Shown piece after piece: positions 1 through 6,705 of a stretch of 8,545 nucleotides of DNA. Both the position numbers and the translations under genes were made by a program. The stretch comes from an uncultured Slackia sp. (lineage in GTDB: Bacteria > Actinomycetota > Coriobacteriia > Coriobacteriales > Eggerthellaceae), in the NCBI GenBank assembly GCA_900553655.1, contig USEQ01000040.1, positions 1 to 8,545 on the forward strand, given 5' to 3'. The notes below the pieces were generated by a model that saw only the letters and a program-made list of their open reading frames with translations, was not told the DNA's origin and searched no databases. The stretch's first letter is position 1. Each line of letters opens with the position of its first letter.

Positions 1-349
1 GGTTTTTCTCCAGAATCTCCAGAATCTTGGCATTGTCTTTTGCATAAACCTTGATCCGGTCGGTCACTTCAAATCCGGCTTCTTTACGCATGGTCTGAAT
101 CTTGCTGATCAGCTCACGCACAAAACCTTCTTCAATCAGTTCATCCGTCAGGTTGGTATCCAGGACAACCGTGATATTGTTATCCTGCTCGGATACATAA
201 CCTTCTGTCTGTGCTGTTTCAATGAGTAAATCTTCTTCTAATAATACAACTTCTTCGCCATCAATGTCAAGTTTCAGCTGTCCGTTGGCACGAAGCTCAT
301 CCATTGCTTTGTTTCCGTCCAGAGTCGGCAGAACCTGGCGGATCTCTCC
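1..349 (-). CDS. ileS: Isoleucyl-tRNA synthetase, C-terminal fragment (foreign segment, open at the left edge)
   Basis: Reading leftward on the minus strand gives an uninterrupted frame of about 116 codons whose translation matches the C-terminal region of long bacterial IleRS (the DUF5915-type domain after the anticodon-binding domain). Recognisable stretches are VLPTLDGNKAMDEL near the join, then TVVLDTNLTDELIEEGFV, RELISKIQTMRKEAGFEVTD and RIKVYAKDN. IleRS charges tRNA-Ile in the cytoplasm; this part carries no catalytic HIGH or KMSKS motif, which would lie upstream. Codons such as TTA, GAA, GAT and ATT and a hand-counted G+C of about 43% fit a Lachnospiraceae-like Firmicute and not the rest of the window. 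There is no gene start here: the frame comes straight out of the preceding Arg-rich ORF. It is a fragment truncated at both ends, by the join on one side and the window edge on the other. Identity is confident from the sequence; the taxon is inferred. Confidence 0.85.
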
Positions 350-352
350 TCG
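335..352. other. Probable chimeric join between two genomes
   Basis: Composition, codon use and protein identity all change here. To the right lies G+C-rich Coriobacteriia-like sequence; to the left lies the interior of an ileS gene from a different bacterium. The minus-strand bases at the switch read GGAGAGATCCGCCAG (residues GEIRQ), which could belong to either parent, so the exact point is uncertain by about 15 bp. Such short shared words are typical places for assembly joins. There are no insertion-sequence ends, attachment-site repeats or integrase genes nearby, which argues against a mobile-element boundary. Confidence 0.75.
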
Positions 353-505
353 TTCCGCCTTGCGCGTACGACGCGGATTGGAAAAATCCTTCCGAGCCGA
401 AGGAAACGGACCGGGAACGCGAGCGACATGCGTTCCCAGCGTTGCGCGCCTCATCTGGCGCGAGGTTTTCTTGTATTGCGCGCTGCTAGGACGACGGGTA
501 ACCAT
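350..505 (-). CDS. Arg-rich N-terminal fragment of an unidentified protein (LCP-type possible), cut off by the join
   Basis: Sixteen bases after the murA stop codon an ATG (505-503) is preceded by AAGGCGGAAG, a plausible ribosome binding site. It opens a frame beginning MVTRRPSSAQYKKTSRQMRR and continuing through ARVPGPFPSARKDF and NPRRTRKAERGE, about 52 residues before the foreign ileS sequence takes over in the same frame. The segment is very basic and low in hydrophobic residues, like a cytoplasmic tail ahead of a membrane anchor. LytR-CpsA-Psr (LCP) proteins, which attach polymers to peptidoglycan, often have such Arg-rich tails in actinobacteria, and a position after murA would suit a cell-wall gene. 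No LCP domain is visible here, so this name is a guess. Tight spacing suggests co-transcription with murA. The true C-terminus is missing from the window. Confidence 0.5.
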
Positions 506-520
506 AGACTTCCGCCTTTG

Positions 521-1804
521 CTACCAGTCGATGTCTTCGTCGGCTTCGCGGCGCAGCTTCGCCCCAAGGGACGAAAGCTTTCCGACATAATCTTCGTAAC
601 CGCGATCGATATGGTGAATCTTATGCACGCGCGTCACCCCCTCGGCAAAAATGCCCGCAAGCACCAGCGCCGCACCGCAACGAAGGTCGGTTGCCTTGAC
701 ATCGGTCCCCTGAAGGGAGCTCACGCCCTCGACAAGCGCATGATGGTCCTCGATAGTGACCTGGGCGCCCATACGACCGATTTCGTCGGCGAACATGAAA
801 CGATTCTCGAACACATTCTCCGTGATGACCGAATTGCCCTGCGCAACCGCGGCAAGGAGCATGAACTGAGCCTGCAGGTCGGTGGGAAACCCAGGATGAG
901 GAAGCGTCTGGATGTCGATTCCGTGCAACGCGGCGGTGCGAGAAACCGTGATGTAGTCGTCTCCCAAATCGATTTCGCAGCCCATGGCATGAAGCTTCAT
1001 GAGAGCCATGCGCAAAAAGCCCGGCTCTATGCCGCGCACGGTAACAGGGCCGCCCATCATGGCGCCTCCTACCAAAAACGTGCCTGCCTCTATGCGGTCT
1101 CCGACCGTCGTGTGTTCGCACGGATGCAGAGAAGACAAAGGGACGCCCTCGACGACAATCGTGGGCGATCCGGCGCCGCTCACCCGGGCTCCCATAGCAT
1201 TGAGCATATCGGCAAGGTCCTCGATCTCAGGTTCACGGGCGGCGTTTTCAATCACCGTTTCGCCTTCGGCCGTAACCGCGCACATCATGGTATTTTCCGT
1301 AGCTCCGACACTTGGAAAATCGAGTGCGATATAGGCGCCGTGCAAACCGTTGGGAGTGGTTGCCTTGATATAGCCGTGGTCTGTTTCAAAATGAACCCCG
1401 AGCGCCTCCATGCCGACCATATGCATGTCGATTTTGCGGGCCCCCAGATTGCAGCCGCCCGGCATAGCAACGCGAGCTTCGCCGAAACGAGCCACGAGCG
1501 GACCGAGAACGGAAATGGAAGCTCGCATTTTGGACACGAGCTCATACGGCGTTTCCCAAGTATCAACCGATGCCGTATCTATAGCGAGCGTATGGCCGTC
1601 GCGCGATACGCTCGCTCCTAATGTTTCAAGGACCTTTGACATGATGGTGATATCGGAGATGAGAGGAACGTTATGAATGACGCTCTCTCCCCCTCCGAGA
1701 ATAGAGGCGGCAATCAGCTTGAGCGCGGAGTTCTTAGCGCCGGAAATCCTCACTTCGCCGATGAGCGGCGTGCCGCCTTCGACGACGATCATCTCTTTCG
1801 CCAT
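521..1804 (-). CDS. murA: UDP-N-acetylglucosamine 1-carboxyvinyltransferase (MurA)
   Basis: MurA transfers enolpyruvate from PEP to the 3'-OH of UDP-GlcNAc, the first committed step of peptidoglycan synthesis in the cytoplasm, and is the target of fosfomycin. The product is 427 residues, normal for the family. Visible landmarks are the GEVRISGAKNSAL motif with Lys24 near the N-terminus, the catalytic loop MPGGCNLGARKIDMH with Cys118 (equivalent to E. coli Cys115) and Arg123, the FPTDLQAQF motif with Asp309, and DLRCGAALVLAG with Arg375. Because the Cys is present, not Asp, the enzyme should be fosfomycin-sensitive (inference). The frame stays open upstream to 1927, but the start MAKEMIVVEGG at 1804 is chosen because it matches the family N-terminus and follows AGAAGGGGAAG. 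The gene lies downstream of the tsf terminator, so it should have its own promoter in 1805-2013; I see no convincing -35/-10 pair there. Confidence 0.97.
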   Translation of the reverse strand: MAKEMIVVEGGTPLIGEVRISGAKNSALKLIAASILGGGESVIHNVPLISDITIMSKVLETLGASVSRDGHTLAIDTASVDTWETPYELVSKMRASISVLGPLVARFGEARVAMPGGCNLGARKIDMHMVGMEALGVHFETDHGYIKATTPNGLHGAYIALDFPSVGATENTMMCAVTAEGETVIENAAREPEIEDLADMLNAMGARVSGAGSPTIVVEGVPLSSLHPCEHTTVGDRIEAGTFLVGGAMMGGPVTVRGIEPGFLRMALMKLHAMGCEIDLGDDYITVSRTAALHGIDIQTLPHPGFPTDLQAQFMLLAAVAQGNSVITENVFENRFMFADEIGRMGAQVTIEDHHALVEGVSSLQGTDVKATDLRCGAALVLAGIFAEGVTRVHKIHHIDRGYEDYVGKLSSLGAKLRREADEDIDW

Positions 1805-2013
1805 AATGACTTCCCCTTCTATCGCAAAAGACGCGGCCGAGCGCGCCTTTCGAAAATCGCAAATGTGCAGTTCGTGCACTTTGGAGCTCAACTCGACCGA
1901 GCGAACCGAGCATTCGTATTGATGCATCTGTTCATTTTCTCAAAAAGCACAAGAAGGTTGAATACCGAAGCGACAAGCCTTGCGGTAAAACCACAGACGC
2001 TCGACCCGATACG

Positions 2014-2044
2014 AAAAAAGCGCCGGCATAACGCCGACGCTTTC
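2014..2044 (-). terminator. Rho-independent terminator after tsf
   Basis: On the minus strand, 20 bases past the tsf stop codon, a 9-bp stem (AGCGTCGGC paired with GCCGGCGCT, one G-U wobble) closes a loop of about 5 nt. It is followed immediately by a run of six T, and A residues precede it on the other side. This is a textbook intrinsic terminator and marks the end of the rpsB-tsf transcript. Confidence 0.9.
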
Positions 2045-2064
2045 ATACATGCTGTAAACAGAAG

Positions 2065-2925
2065 TTATTCGCCCAGAGCGAAACGCTTGAAGTCGACAAC
2101 CTTGATGGAGCCGCCAAGCTTCTTGGCAACCTCGTCGGTGTACTGAGCAATGGTCTGGTCGGGGTTCTTGACGAACGCCTGCTCGGTAAGGCACTGCTCC
2201 TTGTAGAACTTCTCCAGACGACCGGTGGCCATCTTCTCCTGGATTGCCTCGGGCTTGCCGGATTCAGCAGCCTGAGCCTTGTAGATGCTCATCTCATGCT
2301 CAACGACGGCAGGGTCGACCTGGTCGCGGTTGGCAGCAATCGGAGCAACGGCAGCAACCTGCATGGCAACGTCGCGGCCGTACTGCTTGAACTCATCAGA
2401 AGCGGTATCTACGCCCTCGACGTCGAAGGAAACCAGAACGCCGATCTTGCCGCCCATGTGGATGTAGGAAGAAACAGCGCCAGCCTCGACGACGGCGAAG
2501 CGAGCGAGCTGGGTGTTCTCGCCCATAACATGGATGCAGTCGGTAACGACGGCCTCGACGGTCTCGCCGTCGATTTCGGCAGCCTTGAGCGCGTCCATGT
2601 CGGCAGGCTTGGCGGCGAGGGCAGCCTTGGCGACCTTCTCGGCGTAAGCCTTGAACTTCTCGTTCATGCCAACGAAGTCGGTCTCGCAGTTGAGCTCGAC
2701 GACAGCGCCGGTGGTTGCGTCCTCGGAAACGAGAGCCATAACGGTGCCTTCGTTGGTGGCACGGCCGGCCTTCTTGGCAACAGCGGCAAGACCGCGGGTG
2801 CGCAGAACGTCGACGGCCTTGTCCATATCGCCGTCGGCCTCGACGAGGGCCTTCTTGCACTCCATCATGCCGGCGCCGGTCATTTCGCGGAGTTCTTTGA
2901 CCATAGCAGCGGTAATGTTAGCCAT
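2065..2925 (-). CDS. tsf: Translation elongation factor Ts (EF-Ts)
   Basis: EF-Ts is the cytoplasmic guanine-nucleotide exchange factor that recycles EF-Tu from its GDP to its GTP form. The 286-residue product begins with a UBA-like N-terminal domain (MANITAAMVKELREMTGAGM, then MECKKAL). Next comes the conserved LNCETDFVGMNEKF segment (TDFV at about 82-85), which contacts the EF-Tu nucleotide-binding domain. The remainder matches the dimerisation and C-terminal region, ending KKLGGSIKVVDFKRFALGE. The frame is open upstream to 2976, but the ATG at 2925 gives the family N-terminus and is preceded by GAAAGGA at correct spacing. It lies 111 bp downstream of rpsB with no terminator visible between them, the common rpsB-tsf arrangement, and is followed by a strong terminator. 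pyrH and frr, which often follow tsf, are absent. Confidence 0.97.
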   Translation of the reverse strand: MANITAAMVKELREMTGAGMMECKKALVEADGDMDKAVDVLRTRGLAAVAKKAGRATNEGTVMALVSEDATTGAVVELNCETDFVGMNEKFKAYAEKVAKAALAAKPADMDALKAAEIDGETVEAVVTDCIHVMGENTQLARFAVVEAGAVSSYIHMGGKIGVLVSFDVEGVDTASDEFKQYGRDVAMQVAAVAPIAANRDQVDPAVVEHEMSIYKAQAAESGKPEAIQEKMATGRLEKFYKEQCLTEQAFVKNPDQTIAQYTDEVAKKLGGSIKVVDFKRFALGE

Positions 2926-3036
2926 GGAAATGTTCCTTTCTAGAAAAGAGGGCTCCTCGGCAAGGACGCTACTCACGAACGATGAAATTCGCGTAACCGC
3001 CTCGGGGCCCGTGCCTATTCGTGCGGGGTAAACGAA

Positions 3037-3789
3037 CTATTCAGCGGCAGGAGCCTCTGCTGCCTCGGCGGCCTCGGCCTCAGCGACCATCTGCTCTTCG
3101 ATGACGGGAGCGCCGGTAGCAGCGATCACAGCGTCAGCAACGAAGGTGCAAAGCAGGTCAACGGAGCGAATGGCGTCGTCGTTTGCGGGGATGCCGTACT
3201 CGACGTCGTCGGGGTCGCAGTTGGTGTCAAGGGTGCCGACCACGGGGATGCCAAGACGCTTGGCCTCGTGGATAGCGAGCTGCTCGCGGTTCGTGTCAAC
3301 AACGAAGATGGCGTCGGGGACGGTCTTCATGTTGCGGATGCCGTTGAGGTTGAGCTGCAGCTTGGAGAGCTCCTTCTTCAGCAGGACCTGCTCCTTCTTG
3401 GGCAGAACGTCCATGCGTCCGTCGGCCTCCATGGCCTCGAGCTCTTCCATGCGAGCGACGCGAGAGCGGATGGTGACGAAGTTGGTGAGCATGCCGCCGA
3501 GCCAACGGGAGTTGACATAGGGCATACCGCAACGGTCGGCCTGAGCAGCGATGGCTTCCTGAGCCTGCTTCTTGGTGCCGACGAAGAGGACGGTGCCGCC
3601 CTTCTTGGCGACGTTCTCAACGAAGGTGTAGGACTGGTCAAGACCGATGAGGGTCTTCTTGAGATCGATGATGTAGATGTCACCGCGGTTGCCGAAGATG
3701 TACGGCTTCATCTTGGGGTTCCAGCGACGGGTCTGATGACCGAAGTGTGCGCCTGCGTCGAGCAGGGACTTGATGCTGACTTTCGCCAT
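3037..3789 (-). CDS. rpsB: 30S ribosomal protein S2
   Basis: S2 binds late to the 30S subunit at the head-body junction and is needed to recruit S1 where S1 exists. The 250-residue product has the S2 signatures: [20 protein letters not shown] near the N-terminus, [15 protein letters not shown] at about 94-108, and [19 protein letters not shown] followed by [17 protein letters not shown] at about 167-204. It ends in an acidic Ala/Glu tail ([14 protein letters not shown]), common in actinobacterial S2. Two in-frame ATGs compete: one at 3801 (MEIAMAK) with AGAGG 8 nt upstream, and one at 3789 ([10 protein letters not shown]) with GGAG 6 nt upstream. The second gives the family N-terminus and is preferred. 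The gene is first in the rpsB-tsf operon, served by the promoter at 3906-3933. Confidence 0.97.
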   Translation of the reverse strand: MAKVSIKSLLDAGAHFGHQTRRWNPKMKPYIFGNRGDIYIIDLKKTLIGLDQSYTFVENVAKKGGTVLFVGTKKQAQEAIAAQADRCGMPYVNSRWLGGMLTNFVTIRSRVARMEELEAMEADGRMDVLPKKEQVLLKKELSKLQLNLNGIRNMKTVPDAIFVVDTNREQLAIHEAKRLGIPVVGTLDTNCDPDDVEYGIPANDDAIRSVDLLCTFVADAVIAATGAPVIEEQMVAEAEAAEAAEAPAAE

Positions 3790-3899
3790 TGCAATCTCCA
3801 TTCGTTAAACCTCTGCCCGCGGTCACCCCCTCCCCCGCAGCCTTTTTCCGGTGGCCACTCGCGGTGGGAAAGTCACGCAAGCATGTGAAATATAGAAAC
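3790..3899 (-). promoter_or_regulatory. rpsB 5' leader, possible S2 autoregulatory structure
   Basis: If transcription starts about 7 nt after the TATAAT box, the leader is about 110 nt. It can form a hairpin closed by TTTCC (3845-3849) and GGAAA (3867-3871), containing the self-complementary GTGGCCAC. After it comes a G-rich run (GGGGGAGGGGG on the minus strand) shortly before the ribosome binding site. Leaders bound by S2 for feedback control are known for rpsB in gamma-proteobacteria; equivalence here is only inferred from the long structured leader. Confidence 0.3.
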
Positions 3900-3905
3900 T
3901 TCGCT

Positions 3906-3933
3906 ATTATACGACGTGTTTTTGCGAATGCAA
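3906..3933 (-). promoter_or_regulatory. Sigma-A-type promoter of rpsB-tsf
   Basis: The minus strand has a -35 box TTGCAT (3928-3933), a 16-bp spacer and a perfect -10 box TATAAT (3906-3911), in a locally AT-rich patch within G+C-rich DNA. A T/A-rich tract just upstream (TTCTTTTTTC) may act as an UP-like element. Position and quality fit strong housekeeping expression of rpsB and tsf. Confidence 0.8.
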
Positions 3934-4020
3934 GAAAAAAGAACGGACGTGCGACAAGCCCGCCGGCCGAATCCCGCTTAAACCAGCCGCACCACAAGCA
4001 CGCACTAAACCATCCACGCT

Positions 4021-4041
4021 CGAGGACCTCGCAGGTCCTCG
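4021..4041. repeat. Perfect 9-bp hairpin
   Basis: CGAGGACCT and AGGTCCTCG are exact reverse complements separated by CGC. No T-run follows the stem on either strand, so it is not a classical terminator. It could be a protein-binding palindrome, a transcript-stabilising stem or a rho-dependent processing feature. Confidence 0.6.
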
Positions 4042-4072
4042 TAAAAACCGCCCGACCACACGCTTCGCAGCT

Positions 4073-4096
4073 TTTGCGCAAATCCACTTGCGCAAA
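4073..4096. repeat. Paired palindromes TTGCGCAAA, possible operator
   Basis: The 9-mer TTGCGCAAA occurs at 4074-4082 and again at 4088-4096, a 14-bp period. Each copy contains the palindrome TTGCGCAA, and together they can also pair as one hairpin. Two palindromes spaced about 1.3 helical turns apart, about 140 bp upstream of the rpsB -35 box, could be a regulator binding site. No regulator gene lies in the window. Confidence 0.35.
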
Positions 4097-4252
4097 CACG
4101 AACCTCGCGTCCGAAAACGCTCTCCGACCCACGCAGCCTCTCCAAAAGCGCCAAAATGCACGAGAAGACGCCTCCATTATCGCAAAACTCACGAAACGTA
4201 CCCGAATCGAGCGCTTCTACGACATGCCGATCGTTTCGGAAGGCAGATATTA

Positions 4253-4412
4253 CTCATTATTTGGAAATATGGGCATTAATGGCGGCTATCTTCGGGAATC
4301 TAGCTCTGCTGTTGATACGTTTCGCGCAATATGCGAGTCCGAAGATACCGCCAGGTGCATTTTTATCGCCCAAACGTCCAAAAGTCCGGCTTCGAGACAC
4401 CTAAATAATGAG
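4253..4412. repeat. Nested inverted repeats, possible structured RNA or small element
   Basis: The outer arms CTCATTATTT (4253-4262) and AAATAATGAG (4403-4412) are exact reverse complements. Inner arms GGCGGCTATCTTCGG (4281-4295) and CCGAAGATACCGCC (4339-4352) pair with a single bulge. A short TCGC/GCGA stem lies inside the inner loop. The spacers between inner and outer arms differ in length (about 18 and 50 nt). No flanking target-site duplication is visible. It resembles a degraded miniature element or a folded RNA; neither can be settled from one copy. Confidence 0.4.
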
Positions 4413-4503
4413 AAGTACTCGGGCATTGGGAAACCAAGACCCCAAGGGAAACAGCCAAACACCCAAAGCTTCCGAGCACCCAAGGCGCATCGCATCCTAT
4501 ACC

Positions 4504-4863
4504 CTAAGCAACCACGGCGCCGAACGGCATAAGCGAAAGTTTCGCCATCTTGAAGCTCTGCAATCCAAAGGGGATGGCGACGATGGTAATGCAGCACGCA
4601 ACGCCGGCCAGAACATAGGCAATCGCCATAGGGATGCCGGCAAAAATCAGCCAGACGACATTTGCAATCAAAGATGGCGCACCGCCTCCGTATTCAACGG
4701 TCTTGCCGAAAGGGGCCAGCGTCAAGCTGGCCATCTTGAATGCCTGACGACCAAGAGGTATTCCTATGATGGTGATATAGAACACACAGCCGACAAGCAG
4801 CCACCACAAAGCCGTCCAGATACCACCGAGCACGATCCAGATGATGTTACCGAGAGTCTTCAT
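4504..4863 (-). CDS. YccF-family inner membrane protein
   Basis: The 119-residue product has the two-repeat architecture of the YccF (DUF307) family: hydrophobic segments at about 5-30 and 62-90, each followed by the family signature, IPLGRQAFKMASLTLAPFGK in the first half and IPFGLQSFKMAKLSLMPFGA at the C-terminus. The family is widespread in the bacterial inner membrane and has no firmly established biochemical role. The start MKTLGNIIWI at 4863 follows AAAGG with 7-nt spacing; a GTG five codons upstream is less likely. The stop of the preceding membrane-protein gene is 36 bp upstream, so the two are probably co-transcribed. It is the last gene of the operon before the large intergenic gap, and no intrinsic terminator was found after it. 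Confidence 0.9.
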   Translation of the reverse strand: MKTLGNIIWIVLGGIWTALWWLLVGCVFYITIIGIPLGRQAFKMASLTLAPFGKTVEYGGGAPSLIANVVWLIFAGIPMAIAYVLAGVACCITIVAIPFGLQSFKMAKLSLMPFGAVVA

Positions 4864-4899
4864 TGCAGAACCTTTCACCCTAAGCGGCCCAACCGTCTC

Positions 4900-6624
4900 C
4901 TACTTCCCTGCCGTACCGTCGCTCAAGCCGGCAATGCGCCCGCCAATGTCGCCCGAGCAGATACGCTCGAACTCCTCCAGCGATGCAAAGGTATCGCTTC
5001 GTGCCAGATCAATAAGGGCAGAAACTTCGGCCTTGCGCGTTTCTTCGCTTGTGTCTCCACCGGTGCCAAGCAGGGCTTTCCTGGTGTTTTCGTTCATGGG
5101 ACTCTCATCAAGCGGCTTCCAAAGCTCAAGCCGCCCCTTCTCCCGCGCGAGCTCTTTCATATAATCCCCCGCAGAAGACACCGCCATAGGAGAACCGGAC
5201 CCGCCGTCGTTGATTTCAATCCAGTACTCGGACATCGTTTGCGTCATGACGTCGACATAGTCCGCATACGCTCGCTCCAGCTCCGCCTTATCGACAGGAC
5301 CCGCAACCTTCGCTTTGAAATTCTCGACCGCCCTACCTTCGCCAAAGCCGCCCAGATATCCTGCAATGCCGCCGAAAACACCCTCGCTCCAGCTGAGGTA
5401 CGAATCCACGTGAAGCGAACACTGGTCGTAGTACTCGTTAATCAGTGGGTCGAGCGTTTGCTTTCTTTCCTCGATCAGCTCAGAGAATCTCTGCCGATAC
5501 CTCTCGTTGATATCGCGCTCTTCCTTATGCTCTTCGATTGCACCTTCCAAAACAGCCACGATATCGTCCGTGCTCTCTTTGACGAAAGCATCCGCCGCCG
5601 TGTATTCGTCGGTCTCCCGAGCTTTTGACGTTGCATCCTCGAGCAGCCAGAACGCGAAAAATGACGCGACCGATAGCAGTCCAATTGCCACGAAGTATCT
5701 CAGAAGATACGGACGTTCTCCCTGGCGCTTCTCGACATGCAACCAAGTCTCATCCTCGGCGAAAACATCAACATCGTCCCTGATAGGAAGAAGCTGAAAC
5801 TCGCTTTTCATCTCCTGCCAAGAAAGCAGACAGAAGGCAAACTGGCTCACCACGCTCAAGAACACCGAAAGCGCCAAAGCGAACTTCACTGCAAAAGCCG
5901 CGAAAAACGACGTCTTTGCTATCTGAAGCAAGCCGTAGTTCGTCAGATTGTTCATGAGCGCCGATAGCTTATCCGCTTCGCTCAAAAACGCCGAGGGCGC
6001 GTCCGCGAACGGCATATACGGATGACGAAGAAGGTCCAACGCATCGAACTGAGCATCCACCGATCCCTGCACGGACAGCACCGCATAGACCAGACATAGC
6101 ACGAACAGGACAAGTCCGCCGCTCCATTTCATTGCCTTCGCCTTGCAATATTGAGAACGAAACTCCTTCTTGGCAATCCTGTTAGCGATGCGATATGCCA
6201 GATAATACAGAGGAACGGCCGCCCAGATCAGGACCCAGATAAGACCATCCCAGCGAGGAGCGCCCAAGATGAAGAAAAACGCCGAAAACAGCGAGAGCAC
6301 GAAAAGGGCGACGAACCAAATCAGCCATTTCCTGTTGTATCTCGAAAGCTCGCCACCTTCGGAAAACATATCCTGCCTGTGAACGCGTCTGATCATCACG
6401 TAATACAGAGCGCCCATAGTAGCAACCAGGGCATATATAAGAAACATCGGAGGGAAGGCGAACCAGGGTAAACTCGTGGCGCAGGTGCCGGCAAGCGTCA
6501 GAAATGCGGCCAGAAGAACCGCTTTGACGAGATACTGGAGGGCGTCTTTCCCATGCAGGCCGGCAAAAGCGCCGCGAATTGCATGCGACGCCGAGTCCAC
6601 CCTGTCGTCAAATGTAACGAACAT
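4900..6624 (-). CDS. Polytopic membrane protein with helical C-terminal domain, unknown function
   Basis: I do not recognise this 574-residue protein. Hydrophobic segments at about 31-50, 56-78, 101-121, 127-146, 169-186, 237-268 and 308-328 predict about seven membrane helices. A polar loop rich in Asp/Glu lies between the last two (about 270-307). The remaining ~245 residues are soluble, starting with charged helices likely to form a coiled coil (about 340-400, for example EEHKEERDINERYRQRFSEL), then a Gly-rich turn (GVFGGIAGYLGGFGEG) and more helices to a polar C-terminus. No catalytic motif is evident. The ATG at 6624 is chosen because it follows GGAAGGAAAG; the longer frame to 6696 needs a TTG start without a good site. 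It is 81 bp after the GIY-YIG-like gene and 36 bp before the YccF gene, so probably the core membrane component of this operon. The topology suggests sensing, scaffolding or transport, but the sequence does not decide. Confidence 0.85.
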   Translation of the reverse strand: MFVTFDDRVDSASHAIRGAFAGLHGKDALQYLVKAVLLAAFLTLAGTCATSLPWFAFPPMFLIYALVATMGALYYVMIRRVHRQDMFSEGGELSRYNRKWLIWFVALFVLSLFSAFFFILGAPRWDGLIWVLIWAAVPLYYLAYRIANRIAKKEFRSQYCKAKAMKWSGGLVLFVLCLVYAVLSVQGSVDAQFDALDLLRHPYMPFADAPSAFLSEADKLSALMNNLTNYGLLQIAKTSFFAAFAVKFALALSVFLSVVSQFAFCLLSWQEMKSEFQLLPIRDDVDVFAEDETWLHVEKRQGERPYLLRYFVAIGLLSVASFFAFWLLEDATSKARETDEYTAADAFVKESTDDIVAVLEGAIEEHKEERDINERYRQRFSELIEERKQTLDPLINEYYDQCSLHVDSYLSWSEGVFGGIAGYLGGFGEGRAVENFKAKVAGPVDKAELERAYADYVDVMTQTMSEYWIEINDGGSGSPMAVSSAGDYMKELAREKGRLELWKPLDESPMNENTRKALLGTGGDTSEETRKAEVSALIDLARSDTFASLEEFERICSGDIGGRIAGLSDGTAGK

Positions 6625-6705
6625 GCTTGTCTTTCCTTCCAAGGTTGCTTGCTGCTGCATAGCATTGCACAACACGTCAATGCGCGCGATAGGCAAGCAT
6701 AATTC

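Larger units (their letters stand above)
3934..4503. other. 570-bp intergenic region without a convincing gene
   Basis: This gap separates the yccF-family gene from the rpsB promoter. The open frames across it on both strands have no good ribosome binding site, no recognisable domain and unlikely composition. It is not featureless: it holds a perfect hairpin (4021-4041), a tandem pair of TTGCGCAAA palindromes (4073-4096), a nested inverted repeat in an AT-richer patch (4253-4412), and two GGGAAAC direct repeats around 4427-4453. I see no T-tailed terminator for the upstream operon and no tRNA-like fold. Confidence 0.6.

Noticed and set aside
1..349. Recent horizontal transfer of ileS into the Coriobacteriia genome
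   Set aside because: The fragment starts mid-gene and in frame inside another ORF, with no mobile-element signs at the boundary; a chimeric contig explains this more simply, though reads are needed to prove it.
222..590. Plus-strand frame across the join
   Set aside because: Ser/Arg-rich low-complexity translation spanning two unrelated genomes; it is the reverse of the ileS fragment and the Arg-rich ORF.
428..1621. 397-codon plus-strand open frame
   Set aside because: It lies antisense to murA, whose catalytic motifs are all intact. The translation is His/Arg-rich with no domain, and high G+C makes long antisense frames common.
1805..1927. Upstream extension of murA by 41 residues
   Set aside because: No ribosome binding site at the far start and no family similarity; the ATG at 1804 has both.
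2296..2943. 215-codon plus-strand open frame opposite tsf
   Set aside because: Antisense shadow of the well-supported EF-Ts gene, with no ribosome binding site or domain.
3680..4192. Minus-strand frame overlapping the rpsB promoter and start
   Set aside because: It overlaps the N-terminal codons of rpsB in another frame and covers a perfect promoter; Cys/Trp/Arg-rich composition is unlike a real gene.
4156..4404. Small plus-strand frame with a hydrophobic stretch (IWALMAAIFGNLALLLI)
   Set aside because: It could pass for a one-helix membrane peptide, but there is no ribosome binding site, it spans the inverted repeats, and the rest of the translation is not protein-like.
4408..5628. 406-codon plus-strand open frame
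   Set aside because: It runs antisense through the YccF gene and most of the soluble domain of the next gene. Its composition is Arg/His/Pro-rich and no family is recognisable.
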